Of a stretch of 64,000 nt of DNA, positions 12,190-23,646 are shown one piece after another. The stretch comes from Chrysemys picta bellii (Eukaryota; Chordata; Testudines; Emydidae), in the NCBI RefSeq assembly GCF_011386835.1, contig NC_088794.1, forward strand, positions 89,760,009 through 89,824,008. Direction: 5' to 3'. Every line of letters begins with the position of its first letter. The first letter of the stretch is position 1. The translations under genes and the position numbers were made by a program. The notes beneath the pieces are model-generated. The model saw only the letters and a list, made by a program, of their open reading frames with translations, ran no database searches and was not told where the DNA came from.

Positions 12190-12870
12190 TTTTATGTTCC
12201 TTGCTAGGAGTAACTCATTTTGTGCCTTGGCCTTTCTGGTTTTGTCCCTACATGCTTGCACTATTCTTTTATACTCCTCCTTAGCAATTTCTCTGTTCCC
12301 ACTTTCTGTAGGATTCCTTTTTGATTTCAGGTAATTAAAGAGCTCCTATTGGCCTTTTCCTATTCTTCCTATCTTTCCTTCTCATCAGGATAGTTTGCAA
12401 TTGTGCTTTTAATATTGTCTCCTTGGGAAACTGCCAGCTCTCCTGAACTGCTTTTTATCCCTTAGTTTTGCTTCCTATGGGGCCTTACCTACCAGTTTTA
12501 GTCTGCTTTTTTTGAAGTCCACTGTCTTTATTCTCTTTGCTCTCACTCCTTCCTTTTCTTAGAATCACAAAATCTATCATTTTATGGTCACTAGCATCCC
12601 TCAGCACAGTACATGTAGGTTTCTCCGGCTTCCAGGTGGGCACTGGCCTACTCTCTTTCCTCAGTCCTGAAGCCCCCTTCTTCCAGCTGATCATCTTATA
12701 TCTCCCCCAACAGCTCCTCCCTGTCCTTTGTCTTCCATCCCAGGTAAACAGGTTGCCGGGGACCTCTCTCCTCAGCCCTTTGTCCTCCCACTGGCCAGAA
12801 CCGGTTGACTGCCAAGCTGGGGTGTGCCTGCTGGTCACCAGGTCATCGGTCATCTCTAGGCAGTTGACCG
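12190..12870 (-). mobile_element. CR1-type LINE fragment (endonuclease to RT linker)
   Basis: On the minus strand, 12620-12490 encodes ASDHKMIDFVILRKGRSESK. It is parallel to the [20 protein letters not shown] segment of the CR1 copy at 27329-27604. The SDH motif belongs to the C-terminal part of the APE-type endonuclease domain. Sequence down to about 12190 resembles the linker before the reverse transcriptase (antisense 'tcctccttagcaatttctct'). It is a truncated relic with no 3' end. Confidence 0.65.
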
Positions 12871-13179
12871 GGGGCCTGACTGCCAGGTGAGGTCACACCT
12901 GGTCCTCTGTAACAACAAACCGCCTCTCCCACCACTCGTTAAACACGCAGCACACAGGGAATCTGAGACACACACAGCACTTATACAAAATATTAAGAAA
13001 ATCCCCCACTTCTGTCACAATGCATCACTCTGATTTCCTTCACTAGAGTTCTATATTGCATTAGTATTGCAGTGATGAAATACAGTAGATAAAAGAACTA
13101 GTCTGATTTATATGCACCTTCTGTATATTTTGCTAACAATATTGAAAACAATTTGTAAAAGCTTGGTTCCATTCTGGAG

Positions 13180-14012
13180 TACAGTAGGACCTCAGTTACA
13201 AACACCTCGAGAATGGAGATGTTCTGTAACTCTGAACAAGATGTTATGGACTTCAGCCATTGGGGAGTTGGGGCTGTAGCCACCGGGGCGTAGGGCTTCT
13301 GACCCTAGGGGCCACCAGAGCTCCTGGTGCGGGGCTCAGGGCTCATGGCTTTAGACCTTGGGGAAGTGCTGGAGCTTGGGGCTTCAGCCCTGTGGCTTCA
13401 CGCACAGTTTCAGCCTCACGGGAGGTGCTGGGGCTCAGGGCTTCAGCCCTGCAGCCTGTTCCCGTCTTCAGCCCCGCGGGGGGAACTGCAGATGGGGCTT
13501 CAGCCCCACGGCTCTGCTCCCGGTTTCAATGAGGGTGGGGGTCGGGGCACCGGGCCTTGGGGCTTTAGCTACGGCGGGGGGGGGGGAAACGTTGGGGCTG
13601 AAACTGGTGCTCCCCTCATAGCTAGAGCCCTGAAAACCTGCACGGGGCTCAAGCCCTCAGCCTGGGTGACACCCCACCCCCCCGCGGGACTGAAGCTGGG
13701 ACTGGAGTTGTGGGGTTGAAGCTCTGAACCCCAGCACTCCCCCCGATCTAAAGCCCTGAGGCCCAGTGCTCCTGATGGTCAGAAGCCTCCAGCTCACCCT
13801 GCCTGCCTGGAGCCCTGACTGCCCCCACCCTTCAGCTGCAGCCCCAACCTCCCACCCGTGTCTGAAGCTGTGATCCCAAGAGCTAAAGCCTGAAGCGGTA
13901 CAGTGTTTGCTGGTTTGTGTGCATGCGTGTGGTTTTTTGGGTCTCCGCCGCTGCCCGATTGATGATGTCCTAAGTCCATAACTGTTGTTCGTATCTTTGA
14001 GGTTCTGCTGTA
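13180..14012. mobile_element. Tigger-like Tc1/mariner MITE with GC-rich core
   Basis: The left end is TACAGTAGGACCTCAGTTAC. The right end on the minus strand is TACAGCAGAACCTCAAAGAT, with subterminal 'gttatggacttcagcc' / 'gttatggacttaggac' also inverted. Both ends sit on TA, the Tc1/mariner target. The inner part (13260-13870) is GC-rich with units like 'gggcttcagccctgcagcc', which produce spurious open frames. A second truncated copy lies at 16558-16720. No transposase is encoded. Confidence 0.82.
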
Positions 14013-14989
14013 TGTGCATCTTTGCTAGGAAGCAGTTATTTCTTAGACCAAGCAATAATTAACTGGCTTGGTTGGTTGACCTCTGGGAAGAGGGGAGAAA
14101 TTAACAGATGACAAGAGGTGAGTCAGGCCTGTAATAGCATATCTTAATAGCAGATCTTAAGCAATGAAGCTATTACCATAGAATGGTATGACTGCTGATA
14201 GCTTGACTATGATATATTGATCATGACATATTGTGAAATCTTTCCTCAGAGGTGAGAAAGGGGAAGTACAAATTACTACTAACAGAACATGTATTCCAAA
14301 CTGAAACACATTCCAACCCTTTGTAAACTCAGATGGAAAGTTTACAGTAGATTCTGTACTGTGGTGTCATAATGCCCTTCAGTTCTGATATCGTTGAAGG
14401 GCCCATTAGGTTGTGTGGGGGAATGTGTGTAAAAGTCTCATGTAAAAATGGTATACATTCATTATTCTAGTTCATGTGTCAAAGCAAGTGTGAAATTCAA
14501 TTATAAAACAAAGTAGTCTGAGTTTGAACTGAAAAAATCATAGATTTTGAACCAGTAACATAGAAGGATGGATGGATGTTTTCCCTCTTTGCTTGTCATG
14601 CCGATAGAGAACCTTACAATGGGGTACTAAAACTGTGATGCCTCTGTATCCTGTGCTTTTTCTTCAGCCGGGTGATTCATTTTTGTTGTGCCATAGTGAA
14701 CTTAATAGCTGCTACTGCAATTCTATTTAGGTTTGCACTGGGAATGTGTAGGGTTTAAAAAACTTCCTTGTTTTACTCCATGTTGCTCTCTTACCAACTT
14801 TTCAAAACATAGCTTTTGATGGGATTTTGGAGCTTCTGTCAATTGATTCCTTAAGAGAAATCCCTCCCACAGGTTTGTACTGCACTGACCTGGGTCTGGA
14901 CCATTGTTATGCTTTCTGAAGTCAATCATGCAGGTCACTATCCTAAAATCAGACCTGTCAACTCAGTTAACTACTTAGGCAGGCTTTAT
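14013..14989. other. Non-coding, no recognised element
   Basis: AT-rich sequence without recognisable coding, RNA or repeat signature. Confidence 0.3.
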
Positions 14990-15014
14990 CTAAGGGCTTC
15001 CGGTCTCGGCACAG

Positions 15015-15272
15015 CGTGTATCATCGTGGATTGCGGACTGTGTCCGTGTGTGCTATGAGCTCGCCAAGGTGCCAGCCCCACCGATCACGGCTCACTCGAC
15101 TAGGGCCCAAGCGTCCTCAACAGCTTTCCTGGCGCAGGTCCCGATCCAGGAGATCTGTAAAGCAGCCACCTGGTCGTCGGTGCACACATTCACAGCCCAT
15201 TATGCAGTCAATCAGCAGGCCAGAGATGATGCGGCGGTCCGCAGGGCTGTTCTCCAGTCAATTCTTCCATGA
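15015..15272 (+). pseudogene. C-terminal fragment of a tyrosine recombinase
   Basis: The open frame runs SSWIADCVRVCYELAKVPAP..., then ITAHSTRAQ, IQEICKAATWSSVHTFTAHY, ending at TGA 15270-15272. It matches the C-terminal catalytic part of tyrosine recombinases: an H-x-x-R pair (HSTR), a downstream tryptophan (ATWSS) and a tyrosine in 'FTAHY' that would be the nucleophile. Known family members use this activity to integrate a circular DNA copy without target duplication. Only about 85 codons remain and the N-terminal half with the first catalytic arginine is missing, so it cannot work. Alternative: chance resemblance, unlikely given the adjacent terminal repeats. Confidence 0.65.
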
Positions 15273-15305
15273 CTCGTACCCTCCTCCTATGGTAAGCTTG
15301 TGAGT

Positions 15306-15601
15306 CACCTAATGTGTACTGGACGTGAACAATCACTCGAAGAAAAAACGGTTACCTACCTTTTGTAACTGTTCTTCGAGATGTGGTGTTCACGTCCATT
15401 ACACCTCCCACCCTCCTTCCCCTCTGTCGGAGTCACTGGCAAGAAGGAACTGAAGGGGGGTTGGATCGGCAGGGGTGTATATGCATCAGCAGAGGCTCCC
15501 CTGCCGGCCCGACGGGAGCCGCTAAGGGAAGAAGTTTCTGAAGTCCGTGCATGACGCGCGCACACCTAATGTGTAGTGGACGTGAACAATCACTCGAAGA
15601 A
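15306..15601. repeat. Direct repeat pair, about 39 bp, 257 bp apart
   Basis: 15306-15344 and 15563-15601 match over 39 bases with one visible difference (c/g at the 14th base). The spacer holds 'caagaaggaactgaaggggg' and 'gccggcccgacgggagccgc', which recur in the fragment at 16173-16430. Confidence 0.8.
15313..15404. repeat. Inverted repeat (hairpin) in YR element terminus
   Basis: The left arm 15313-15344 (tgtgtactggacgtgaacaa...) is the imperfect reverse complement of 15370-15404 (...gttcacgtccattacac). The loop region adds a further GTTAC/GTAAC pair. Inverted terminal sequences of this kind fit the replication scheme of DIRS-like elements. Confidence 0.75.
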
Positions 15602-16172
15602 GAATGTACAACTTTAGATCATTAAAGACAGCACCAAATTAACCATTATTTTGTGTTTTGTTTTTAATTCCCACATTTCTTCCATTTTTGGCCTGGTCAC
15701 CAAGTCTGTCAGCTTCCATAAACTTTTATTGAAATACTAGATGAAACCAAGGTACCCAGATATTACAGTGATAGTGATACTATGTTAAGAACCTACATCG
15801 AGACTATTTGAGAACTACAACTCCTGGGCCATGAAGAATCTCTAAACCACCAATAGTATTTCCTAGTCTGATTTAATGTAGTGTGATAGGTGAAAAATGT
15901 TGGCTTGTGAAGCATTTTCTTAAAAAACAGCTGAACAATTTCATTTTGAAGTTCACATTCAACTCAGAGGTAGTATTCTGGATTAACACTGCACTCTTAC
16001 AGAACTTTCCAAGCTTAAAGTGCTTTACAAATATCTAATTCATTTTAATGTATTTGCACGCATTAAATAGCTAGTATTTGATAAAGGAAGGCTTCATGGA
16101 AGTTTGATTGGTTTTGAAACAGGTAAGTGAGAACTATTAATGACTGATAACTGCTAACTACAGATAACTATG

Positions 16173-16430
16173 CTAAGGGATCACTCGCAAGCGAGAGATA
16201 AGGAGTTGTTCCAACGCTGCCAAGAAGGAACTGAAGGGGGGGTCGGGTCAGCAGGAGTGTATATGCACCAGCGTGGAGGTGCCACTCTTGCGGGGGCTCC
16301 CCTGCCGGCCCGACGGGAGCCACGAAGGGAAAAAGTTTCCGACGTCCGTGCGTGCAACGCGCGCACGCCTAATGTGTAATGGATGTGAACAACACATCTC
16401 GAAGAACAGTTACGAGAGGTAGGTAATTGT
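16173..16430 (+). mobile_element. Second terminal fragment of the YR retroelement
   Basis: This matches 15430-15605 (shared 'caagaaggaactgaaggggg', 'gccggcccgacgggagcc', 'cctaatgtgta') and ends with the same terminal sequence plus the start of the hairpin (ctcgaagaacagttacgaga). No coding part remains. Lying ~570 bases downstream in the same orientation, it may be the other end of the same damaged insertion or an independent fragment. Confidence 0.65.
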
Positions 16431-16557
16431 TTTTTTCAAGGTTTAAAGTTGTAGGTTGCAGTGTTTGAAGATTAAAAAATAGAAACATAAGGCTACCTGC
16501 CATCCTCTAGGGCTTTGGAGCAATGTTAATACAAACAGAAACTCTTTCCAATCACAG

Positions 16558-16720
16558 TACAGTAGAACCTCAGTTACGGACACCTCAGGAATGGATGTTG
16601 TCCGTAACTCTGAACAAAATGTTATGGACTTCAGCCATGGGGGAGTTGAGCTGCAGCCACGGGGCATGGGTGTGTGTGTGTGTGTCCGGGTGGGTGGGGC
16701 AGGGAGGAATATTAAAGTAG
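16558..16720. mobile_element. Truncated copy of the Tigger-like MITE at 13180
   Basis: It begins TACAGTAGAACCTCAGTTAC and keeps ~110 bases of the 13180 element's left end, including 'tgttatggacttcagcc'. It then runs into a (TG)n tract (16667-16685) and is lost. No right terminal repeat was found. Confidence 0.8.
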
Positions 16721-18124
16721 ATGGCAGGACCAGATTTTGGTTGAGTTGTATGAAAATTAATTGTTATTTGACTTGCTCTTCCTAAGTAACACACAGAGTG
16801 AAATGGCTATCCATTCCAATTTTGAGTTACTGAAAACAAATTCCTTGCTTGGAAATTGCATTTTTGTTGGGAGGAAGGGATGTTTCAGTCTCTGGTAAAT
16901 TGTGCTACAAAATAAAATCCATGTTTTAAAAATCTGCAGATGGAATTACTCTTTTGAAGTTGACTTAGTATTGATTCTGGCAGGAAGAAGAGAAACCTCA
17001 AGAAATCAGATTAACATACAGGTAACTAGGAGAAATAAGGAACAGGGTAAGAATTCAAAATTGATTTAAAAATGACAGACATTTTGGCTACCGAAGCATA
17101 GAGTATGGTTTTATGGTGCATAGCTGGAAGGGGTAAAGGAAGTTGTGAAGGCTGCATGTGCAGTTGCACTCAGATTTTCACCTATGAGATGGGATTAGAT
17201 GAGATGTCACTATGGTTGCATGTTAAATCTAGACAGTAGAAATGTGGCAAAGATGAGCTGCTTTGTGTAGCAAAGGAATATAAACTAAAAAGATGACCTG
17301 AATATATTTTGAAAAGGAAACTTGATGCATCCTCTGGTATCTTTTTATTTTGAGATTTATGAATATAAAGCAACATATAGTACCAGTTATAAAACCCCGT
17401 AGAAGCAGAAAATTTCCTTTTAATCTGGGAGTCATGATACTCCTCTGAGAACTGCTGTAAGTAACAAGCCCTAGGGAGGTCCAGGTTCTGCAGCTTTAGA
17501 ATAGTGTGAAAGTTTTTTTGATTGTCAGGTATTAATATATTTTTGCCTGGAAATTTTGACAAATCTCAAAAAGCCCACATTGCAAAAAAGTTGAGCTGAG
17601 TGGAATTGAGAACAGAACCTTCTGATTGTTTTGAAGATCTGTTCCACAGTGTATAGTTAAACAGTGTCTGCATTCTCTGATGATCCTAATGATTTAGTGT
17701 TTCCATAGACATAACTGTGGGTGATTCATTGCAGTTATTTCTGACTGGCTTGTTTTTTGTGGTTCTAAGTTGTTCAAGGAGTCAACAGTAGAACGTTTTT
17801 TTTTTTATTTATAGATTTTAAAACTTAAAATAGTCATGATATGATACGAATGAATATGGACAGCAAAGTTGCCTCCGTACAATGATTTCAGACATTGAAG
17901 CCTGTTCTTTTTTATGAAAGAATATGTAATTCCTGCAATGCAGAGTTTTGAATGCAAATTATAGCGCTGCCTGCTAAGGTAGATTTGACTTAATGGTTTT
18001 TTCAATAAATACAAATGTTATGTACCAGATAACGGAATGGGGGAAAGTAGCTTTCCTTTGTACAGGTGGATTTTGCTTCTACTTCCTAAAATAAGGCAGA
18101 CATGAAGAATGGGAAGACTGCTTG
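16721..18124. other. Non-coding, no recognised element
   Basis: AT-rich sequence with only short, domain-free open frames on either strand. Confidence 0.3.
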
Positions 18125-18305
18125 TACACCTCTACCCCGATATAACACGAATTCGGATATAACGCAGTAAAGCAGTACTCTGGGGGGAGGGGGAGGCTGC
18201 GCACTCTGGCGGATCAAAGCAAGTTCAATATAATGCGGTTTCACCTAGAATGCGGTAAGATTTTTTTGGCTTCTGAGGACAGCGTTATATCGGGATAGAG
18301 GTGTA
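18125..18305. mobile_element. Complete 181-bp Tigger-like MITE
   Basis: The left end TACACCTCTACCCCGATATA and right end TATATCGGGATAGAGGTGTA are inverted repeats of at least 20 bases with one or two mismatches. TA stands at both outer edges. No coding capacity. The right half matches 466-559. Confidence 0.9.
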
Positions 18306-18374
18306 ATAGCTGTGTAGTGGATATATATGTTTTTAAGGCACCTGTAAGATGCCTTTGTAAGTGAACTGATAATT

Positions 18375-18470
18375 TCCTAGACACAAGGTAGGTGAGGTAA
18401 TATCTTTTATTGGACCAACTTCAGTTGGTGAGATACATAAGCTTTTGAGCTTACACATAGCTCTTCCGGT
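18375..18470 (+). mobile_element. SINE-like interspersed repeat, 5' part
   Basis: 'ggtgaggtaatatcttttat' followed by 'tggaccaactt' and 'gcttacacatagctctt' is shared with 43320-43416. The repeat continues at 19105-19330 after an interruption by other elements. It is a common turtle repeat whose head resembles the tRNA-derived SINE head. I do not know a firm family name. Confidence 0.7.
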
Positions 18471-18593
18471 CTACGGCCTCACTCCCGCTCTGAGCGAAGG
18501 ACCTTCCACCGAATTGCCGCCACAGATCACGATGGCGGCTTTTTTTTTTTTTTTTGGCTGCTTGGGGCAGCCAAAACCCTGGAGCCGGCCCTG
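18471..18593 (-). mobile_element. hAT MITE end
   Basis: On the minus strand the segment begins CAGGGCCGGCTCCAGGGTTT, followed by 'tggctgccccaagcagcc' and an A-run: the form of a hAT terminus. The opposite end is not clear, probably lost in the junction with the repeat at 18470. Confidence 0.55.
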
Positions 18594-19085
18594 AGCACAT
18601 CTGGTAAAGACACTGTATGCCGATGGGAGAGAGCTCTCCCCTTGGCATTAAAAAAAACACCTTCATGAGCTGCATAAGCTGTGTTAGCAGGAGAAACTTT
18701 CTCACTGACATAGCACTGTGCACACAAATGCTTATGTTGGTGTCAGTTATATTGCTCGGGGTGAAATATTCACGCTCCAGAGCAACATAAATTTTGCCAA
18801 CATAGGTTGTAGTGTAGACATAGCCTAACTCAGGTTTGTTCTATCTATCTAGCGCTGCAGCGCTTAGTGAAGACTGACTATGCCGACAGGAGAAGGTCTG
18901 TCAGTGTAGGTACTTCACCTCCCAGAGAGGCGGTAGCTATGTTGACCGGAGAAGCCCTCCCATCGACATAATGCGGTCTACATCGGGGCTTAGGTCGGTG
19001 TAACTGCGTCACTCAGGGGTGTGGATTTTCTACACCCCCTGAGCGATGTAGCTATACCAACATAAGTCTGTAGAGTAGACCAAAC
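18594..19085 (-). mobile_element. PIF-Harbinger MITE remnants, two in tandem
   Basis: Two segments end, on the minus strand, with Harbinger-type termini: near 18826 (TTAGGCTATGTCTACACTAC) and near 19085 (TTGGTCTACTCTACAGACTT). Both carry 'atgccgacaggag' / 'gccgatgggagag' and 'cagcgcttagtgaagac' blocks common in such MITEs. Exact limits and 3-bp duplications could not be fixed. Confidence 0.6.
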
Positions 19086-19104
19086 TTCAAATCTTGTGTT
19101 TAGC

Positions 19105-19330
19105 AGTGACACGCTGAACAAATTGTTTAGCATAAATAGTTAACACATTTCAAAGGACCATTCAAGGTGAAGTGGCATGTTAACATCCCTCCTGTCATAG
19201 GGAGGAAAGAGGGAGGAAAAGCAGCTAGGAAGGGGTTGTTAGTGGGTTAGAGTTTGTAATAAGGCATAAATCCAGTGTCTCTGTTCAGTCCATGATTTTT
19301 TGTCTAGCAAAATTATGAATTTAAGCTCCA
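19105..19330 (+). mobile_element. SINE-like interspersed repeat, 3' part
   Basis: 'attgtttagcataaatagtt' and 'aagggaccatt'-like 'aaaggaccattcaaggtgaa' match 46849-46925, the 3' part of the repeat that hosts the Harbinger transposon. Together with 18375-18470 it is one copy split by MITEs. Confidence 0.65.
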
Positions 19331-22300
19331 AGACTTGTCTTTTGAAAATGTTCAGATTTTGTTTGAGGAGGAAGATTAATAGGTCAGATATAGTGTGATC
19401 ACTTTGTGAAGTGATCACCCACAGATAATGTGGTGTGTTTGTCTTTTATCATTTTCCTGTGTGAAAGCCTTTTTTAAAATTTTCTTTAAAAAAAGAAATG
19501 TAATAACCTTTTTTTCTACATTAGCTTCTTCCATTGTGTCCATAAATGCCCTTCCAACGCACTGAAGAGGGTAGTTTTTTATTTTCCTCCTTGGTTGGAG
19601 ATAGGATGTGTCCCCTGATAAAGCAACTACTAGATTGGCTTTCTGGTTGTTTGCCAGAGCTGGCCATGTGCATTGTTACAGATTCTTTCACAGAATGTGT
19701 GCAAATAGAAGAGTATTGTTGAATTCAGTTGGGCTTTCCTACAGTTTTACATTTTCTGTTTAACCCTTTAGTTTTAGTATGTACTGTGGTTGATTAAAAT
19801 GCTTGTTTCTGCACTTAAGAAACTAAAAGGTTTTTTTTAAAGTAATTCCTATGTACCCAAATAAAAATTTACACCCTAGATTATTTTATACACATAGTGA
19901 CTTTTTTTTTTTTGGTGGGTTCTGAAATCTGGCTGTTAGTTACATAGCTTCAGTAAAGGAGAAATAAAATGAGTTACATAAAAGGATTTTACAGTCTTAC
20001 TGCATATGAACTTGTCTGAAATTTATTACAAAATTCTTGGGTAACCTCTAAACAACATATTGTGGGATTTGATAACAACATGAAATAGTTAAAATACACT
20101 TTGGTCTTGTGGTGTAGCTGGGACCAGTCCAAATTTTAATTATGTTCCTGAACATGTATTTGGACTTGATGTGGTCAGAAACATAGTTACAATTTGGACT
20201 GGTTTTTGGATTGTGGCTAAAATATTTGATTCCCATTTATGGTACAAGGGCATACTGCGTGTTAATTGTGGACTACTGTGTTGTAAGCCATTTCCCCCAA
20301 CACAGTTTTTTACAGTGTAGCAGAGACGTAAGTGACACCTGCAGCAATGCTGTAGTTAGATATGTAGTTATGAATGGAAAGCAAGATAAGTTTAAAAACA
20401 ATGCACACTGAAATTCAGTAGGACCTTGTGTACATAGACAGAATTGAGCAGCTGTGGTTAAATTTGGTTGCGTTCTATTTTGTTGAATTCAGAGACGTAG
20501 CCTATTGCAAAGCTTTTTAGCCAAGTATTTCCTTCAAACTTTTGTCATTAATTTACAGTTTTTAGTGACATGTTTCTGACTCTTGTGATTGTGTTTTCTT
20601 AAATGACAGGTCACCAGATTTGCCAACTATCAGTGAATGTTAGTACTGTTTAACAACCCATAATGTAGCAATATTATATATTTTTAAAAGATTGAAAACA
20701 AATGTTGGCTTCTTTGTGATTTATAAAGGTGAATTAATGGACAAAGGGAGTCCTAGAACTGCTTGATTTGAAAGTAAACATTTAAACTACTGTATGGTTG
20801 TCCTGTAGGATATTTACAGTGAGGGTAAATCCTGGGGCCGGAGTGCTGCTGAAACATACTAGCAGTTCACCTGTTTTTCAAGATGCTGTTTCTGCTCTTC
20901 CTCCTGAGAGTTGCACCAAGAATGCTAAACTGTAACTTTTGTTTGTTTGTAGAGAAGTGATACTATGGGGTTGCCTCATCTTTGACCAGGAGAGTAGCTT
21001 AAGTTGAATAATAGCATATACTAGGTGTGCCTCTTGGCCTTAATATATTTGTAGTAATGACATGGAGTAACTTTGAACGTGTTTTAACTTGTTGGATTAT
21101 GATGTGTCAAGCACAAGCTGCTGCACAGCAGAACTGGAAATATTTGATAGACCTGTAGTTAGGTATAGTATATCCCAGGCCTATTATAAATGGAAGTTTT
21201 TGGCCACTCTGTGACTTGCAGTTGCAATTAGAAAGGCATTGTTTTTGTTAATGTATTATAAACAGTTCCTTACGCTTATTGTATAATATAAATCCAGTTT
21301 AGTGAAGTTATTAGAAGGAACAAATAAAACACTTTCTCAGCTTTACTTAAGATTATTTTGTTTGTACAATTGATAGTAATGGATAAAACATCTGAATACA
21401 GTTAAACCTGATTTAGTATACTCATGCTCTGTAGCTAATAAATTTTATTCTGCATACCAATTCACTGATGACTGGCTGATGAATCAGAATTGGATTGTAA
21501 AAGCAGAAGATGATAGAGAAGTTCCAAGTTGAATGCATATTCTGAAAGTTGGAATCCTAGTGTGAGATATTTAATGTTCTCAGCTTTAAGTATATTAGCC
21601 ACCATGTTCATTTGAAATGGGGGAGAGGGGGGAGGTGATCAGAATGATTCTAGATTGTTTGCATTCGTTAGTGTGTCTCAAAAGGCTTTAGTATGCACTC
21701 CAAAAGCCTTCTCTATTGTATGGTCTTTTGTTTTTTAGCTGAATATAACACCCTTTTGAGTCTGAACAATGTATAAAAATGAGAGGTTTCAGATAGTGTC
21801 TCAAGTACTGTCTGTTCATTCTAGGTTGGCATTCTGAAAATCCACATGTTAATCCTAATGTAATTAGCGTTTTCATGGATAGTGGGATTTTGAAAATTAA
21901 TTGCAAGTCCAGTGTGGAGCTGTATAATATGTACTTCCGAAATAAAAGCTTATTGTTTTGTCCTGTGTTTATTGTAATAAATTGTAAAGTACATGAGTAG
22001 AAGATAAGCAAAATAAATCCTCCAAAGCCTCAGACTGGTATCCACTAAGAGAGAAAATCCTCACCTCCGACCTGTTGCTGGGAATAAAATCATGGGAATA
22101 GTGAGGATATTTGCTGCTGCTACTGACCCCATCCAAAAAGAAACCTTTCCTGTGGTGACATGTGCTGTGTTGCTTGCTCCTGGTGAATGTTTTTGTCTAT
22201 TGAGTGCCTATATTCATTATAATCAAGAGTCTAAAGGGGGTGGGTGGAGATGAAGTAATGGTACTCACAAACCAGCGCCTCCCACTTGATGCCAAACACT

Positions 22301-22684
22301 CCATTCTCTGTAGATCTGCATAATGTTGTTGTCACACTCCTTTCTTGCATGCTTTGCTTAGCTGCAGAATAGTTAATGCCTTTTCACCATTAGACTTGAC
22401 TTACTCCTTTGAACTAAACTGGGAGTTTATACTTTTTTCAGCAGCATGGCTGCAGATTCTGTACTATCAGGTTTTTATTTTAACTTAAATAATTAACCTA
22501 TCTTTGGAACTTGAATGGGCTAGAGACTTTTTTAAAATTAAAGGTTAGATTGTGGAGTCAAAAATGGTAGCTTCAAGAAAAATACATCAGTTCTCAGAAC
22601 CATTGTGATCTGACCCAGTTTGATCCCTTTTGAGGCTAAAACAGGACACTAGTGAACTATGTAATTTAAAATGTGGGTCTATTT
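19331..22684. other. Non-coding, no recognised element
   Basis: Long AT-rich unique-looking stretch with homopolymer T/A runs. No credible coding frame, RNA gene or transposon end was noticed. Confidence 0.3.
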
Positions 22685-22890
22685 TGAAAATCGATGGAGT
22701 AAAATGTATTGCCTTATTCAGTGTATCTGCCCCGTGTACATATTTGCTTACTTCATTGACAAAAGTAAGTCTTTACTCCTGTTATCACTGCAGAGCTAAT
22801 GCAGCTATGAGATCCTGTTGTTTCACACATCAAAAGAACTGAAATGAATGGAGCTATGCTGAGCTACACCAGCTGAGGATCTGCCCCATA
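22685..22890. repeat. Old amniote interspersed repeat (possibly MITE)
   Basis: 'cagtgtatctgccccgtgta' at the left and 'acaccagctgaggatctgcc' at the right resemble ends of an old repeat common in turtles, crocodilians and birds. 'gatctgcccc' at the right is partly inverted at the left. Family not certain. Confidence 0.4.
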
Positions 22891-23584
22891 ACTTGTAGAC
22901 AATAGTTGATACAGATAAATTTGATAGGGTGAAACTTTATAGCACAAAAAAGCCCTCATGCTTCAGGATAGGCCCACTGCAAGATGTTAGGAAGAAAAGT
23001 TATGTCCTAATTGCCAAGCAGTTTTTTCTTGCACCTTTTCTTAACCATCTGTATTGGGCCCTGCCAGATCCAGGATAGTGGCCGTAGATGTACCTTGGTA
23101 TGTCTTAGTATGGCAATTTCTGTGTTTCAAATAGAGAACAGAATTTGGTTTGCAGAATTTCTATTACTTATGCTGTTTCGGATTTGTAAACTGTCAGAAC
23201 TTAACTTTCAGTTTCTAGGGTCAGTTTGCAGTTTTATATATAGACTAATCAAACAAGACCTGGAAATCAGAGACAAATATGCAATCCTATGGTGCCTTTT
23301 TTTGAAGTTAGTTTTCAGAACGGAGATGACCTTAAATTAATTAACTTGGGAGAACAAAACCTGTAAAAATTGCACATGAATTATTAGATACTAAGTGCAG
23401 CTCTGTCATCATATTGGTCAACCGGCAAAGTAATAGCTGACAGCGTGGATTGTTTTAATACCTAATTTTAAAATACCAGTTTCTCCATTCTTCTTTTGCA
23501 AGGAGACAGATGGATTACTGACTCTCTCATAACCTACTTATCATATTATAATTACAACTTTCCCCAAGCTGGAGCTACAGCTTT

Positions 23585-23646
<62 letters not shown>

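Larger units (their letters stand above)
14990..15605 (+). mobile_element. 3' end of a tyrosine-recombinase retroelement (DIRS/Ngaro-like)
   Basis: The segment holds the C-terminal part of a tyrosine recombinase (15015-15272), then a ~90-bp hairpin (15313-15404). A ~39-bp sequence from the hairpin's left arm is repeated directly at 15563-15601. Recombinase followed by inverted and split direct terminal repeats is the layout of YR retroelements (DIRS or Ngaro groups) and not of LTR elements with a DDE integrase. The body upstream of about 14990 is absent, so this is a truncated copy. A terminal fragment of the same family recurs at 16173-16430. Confidence 0.65.

Noticed and set aside
13260..14055. 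Several 60-132-codon frames on both strands
   Set aside because: They translate the GC-rich core of the Tigger-like MITE at 13180-14012.
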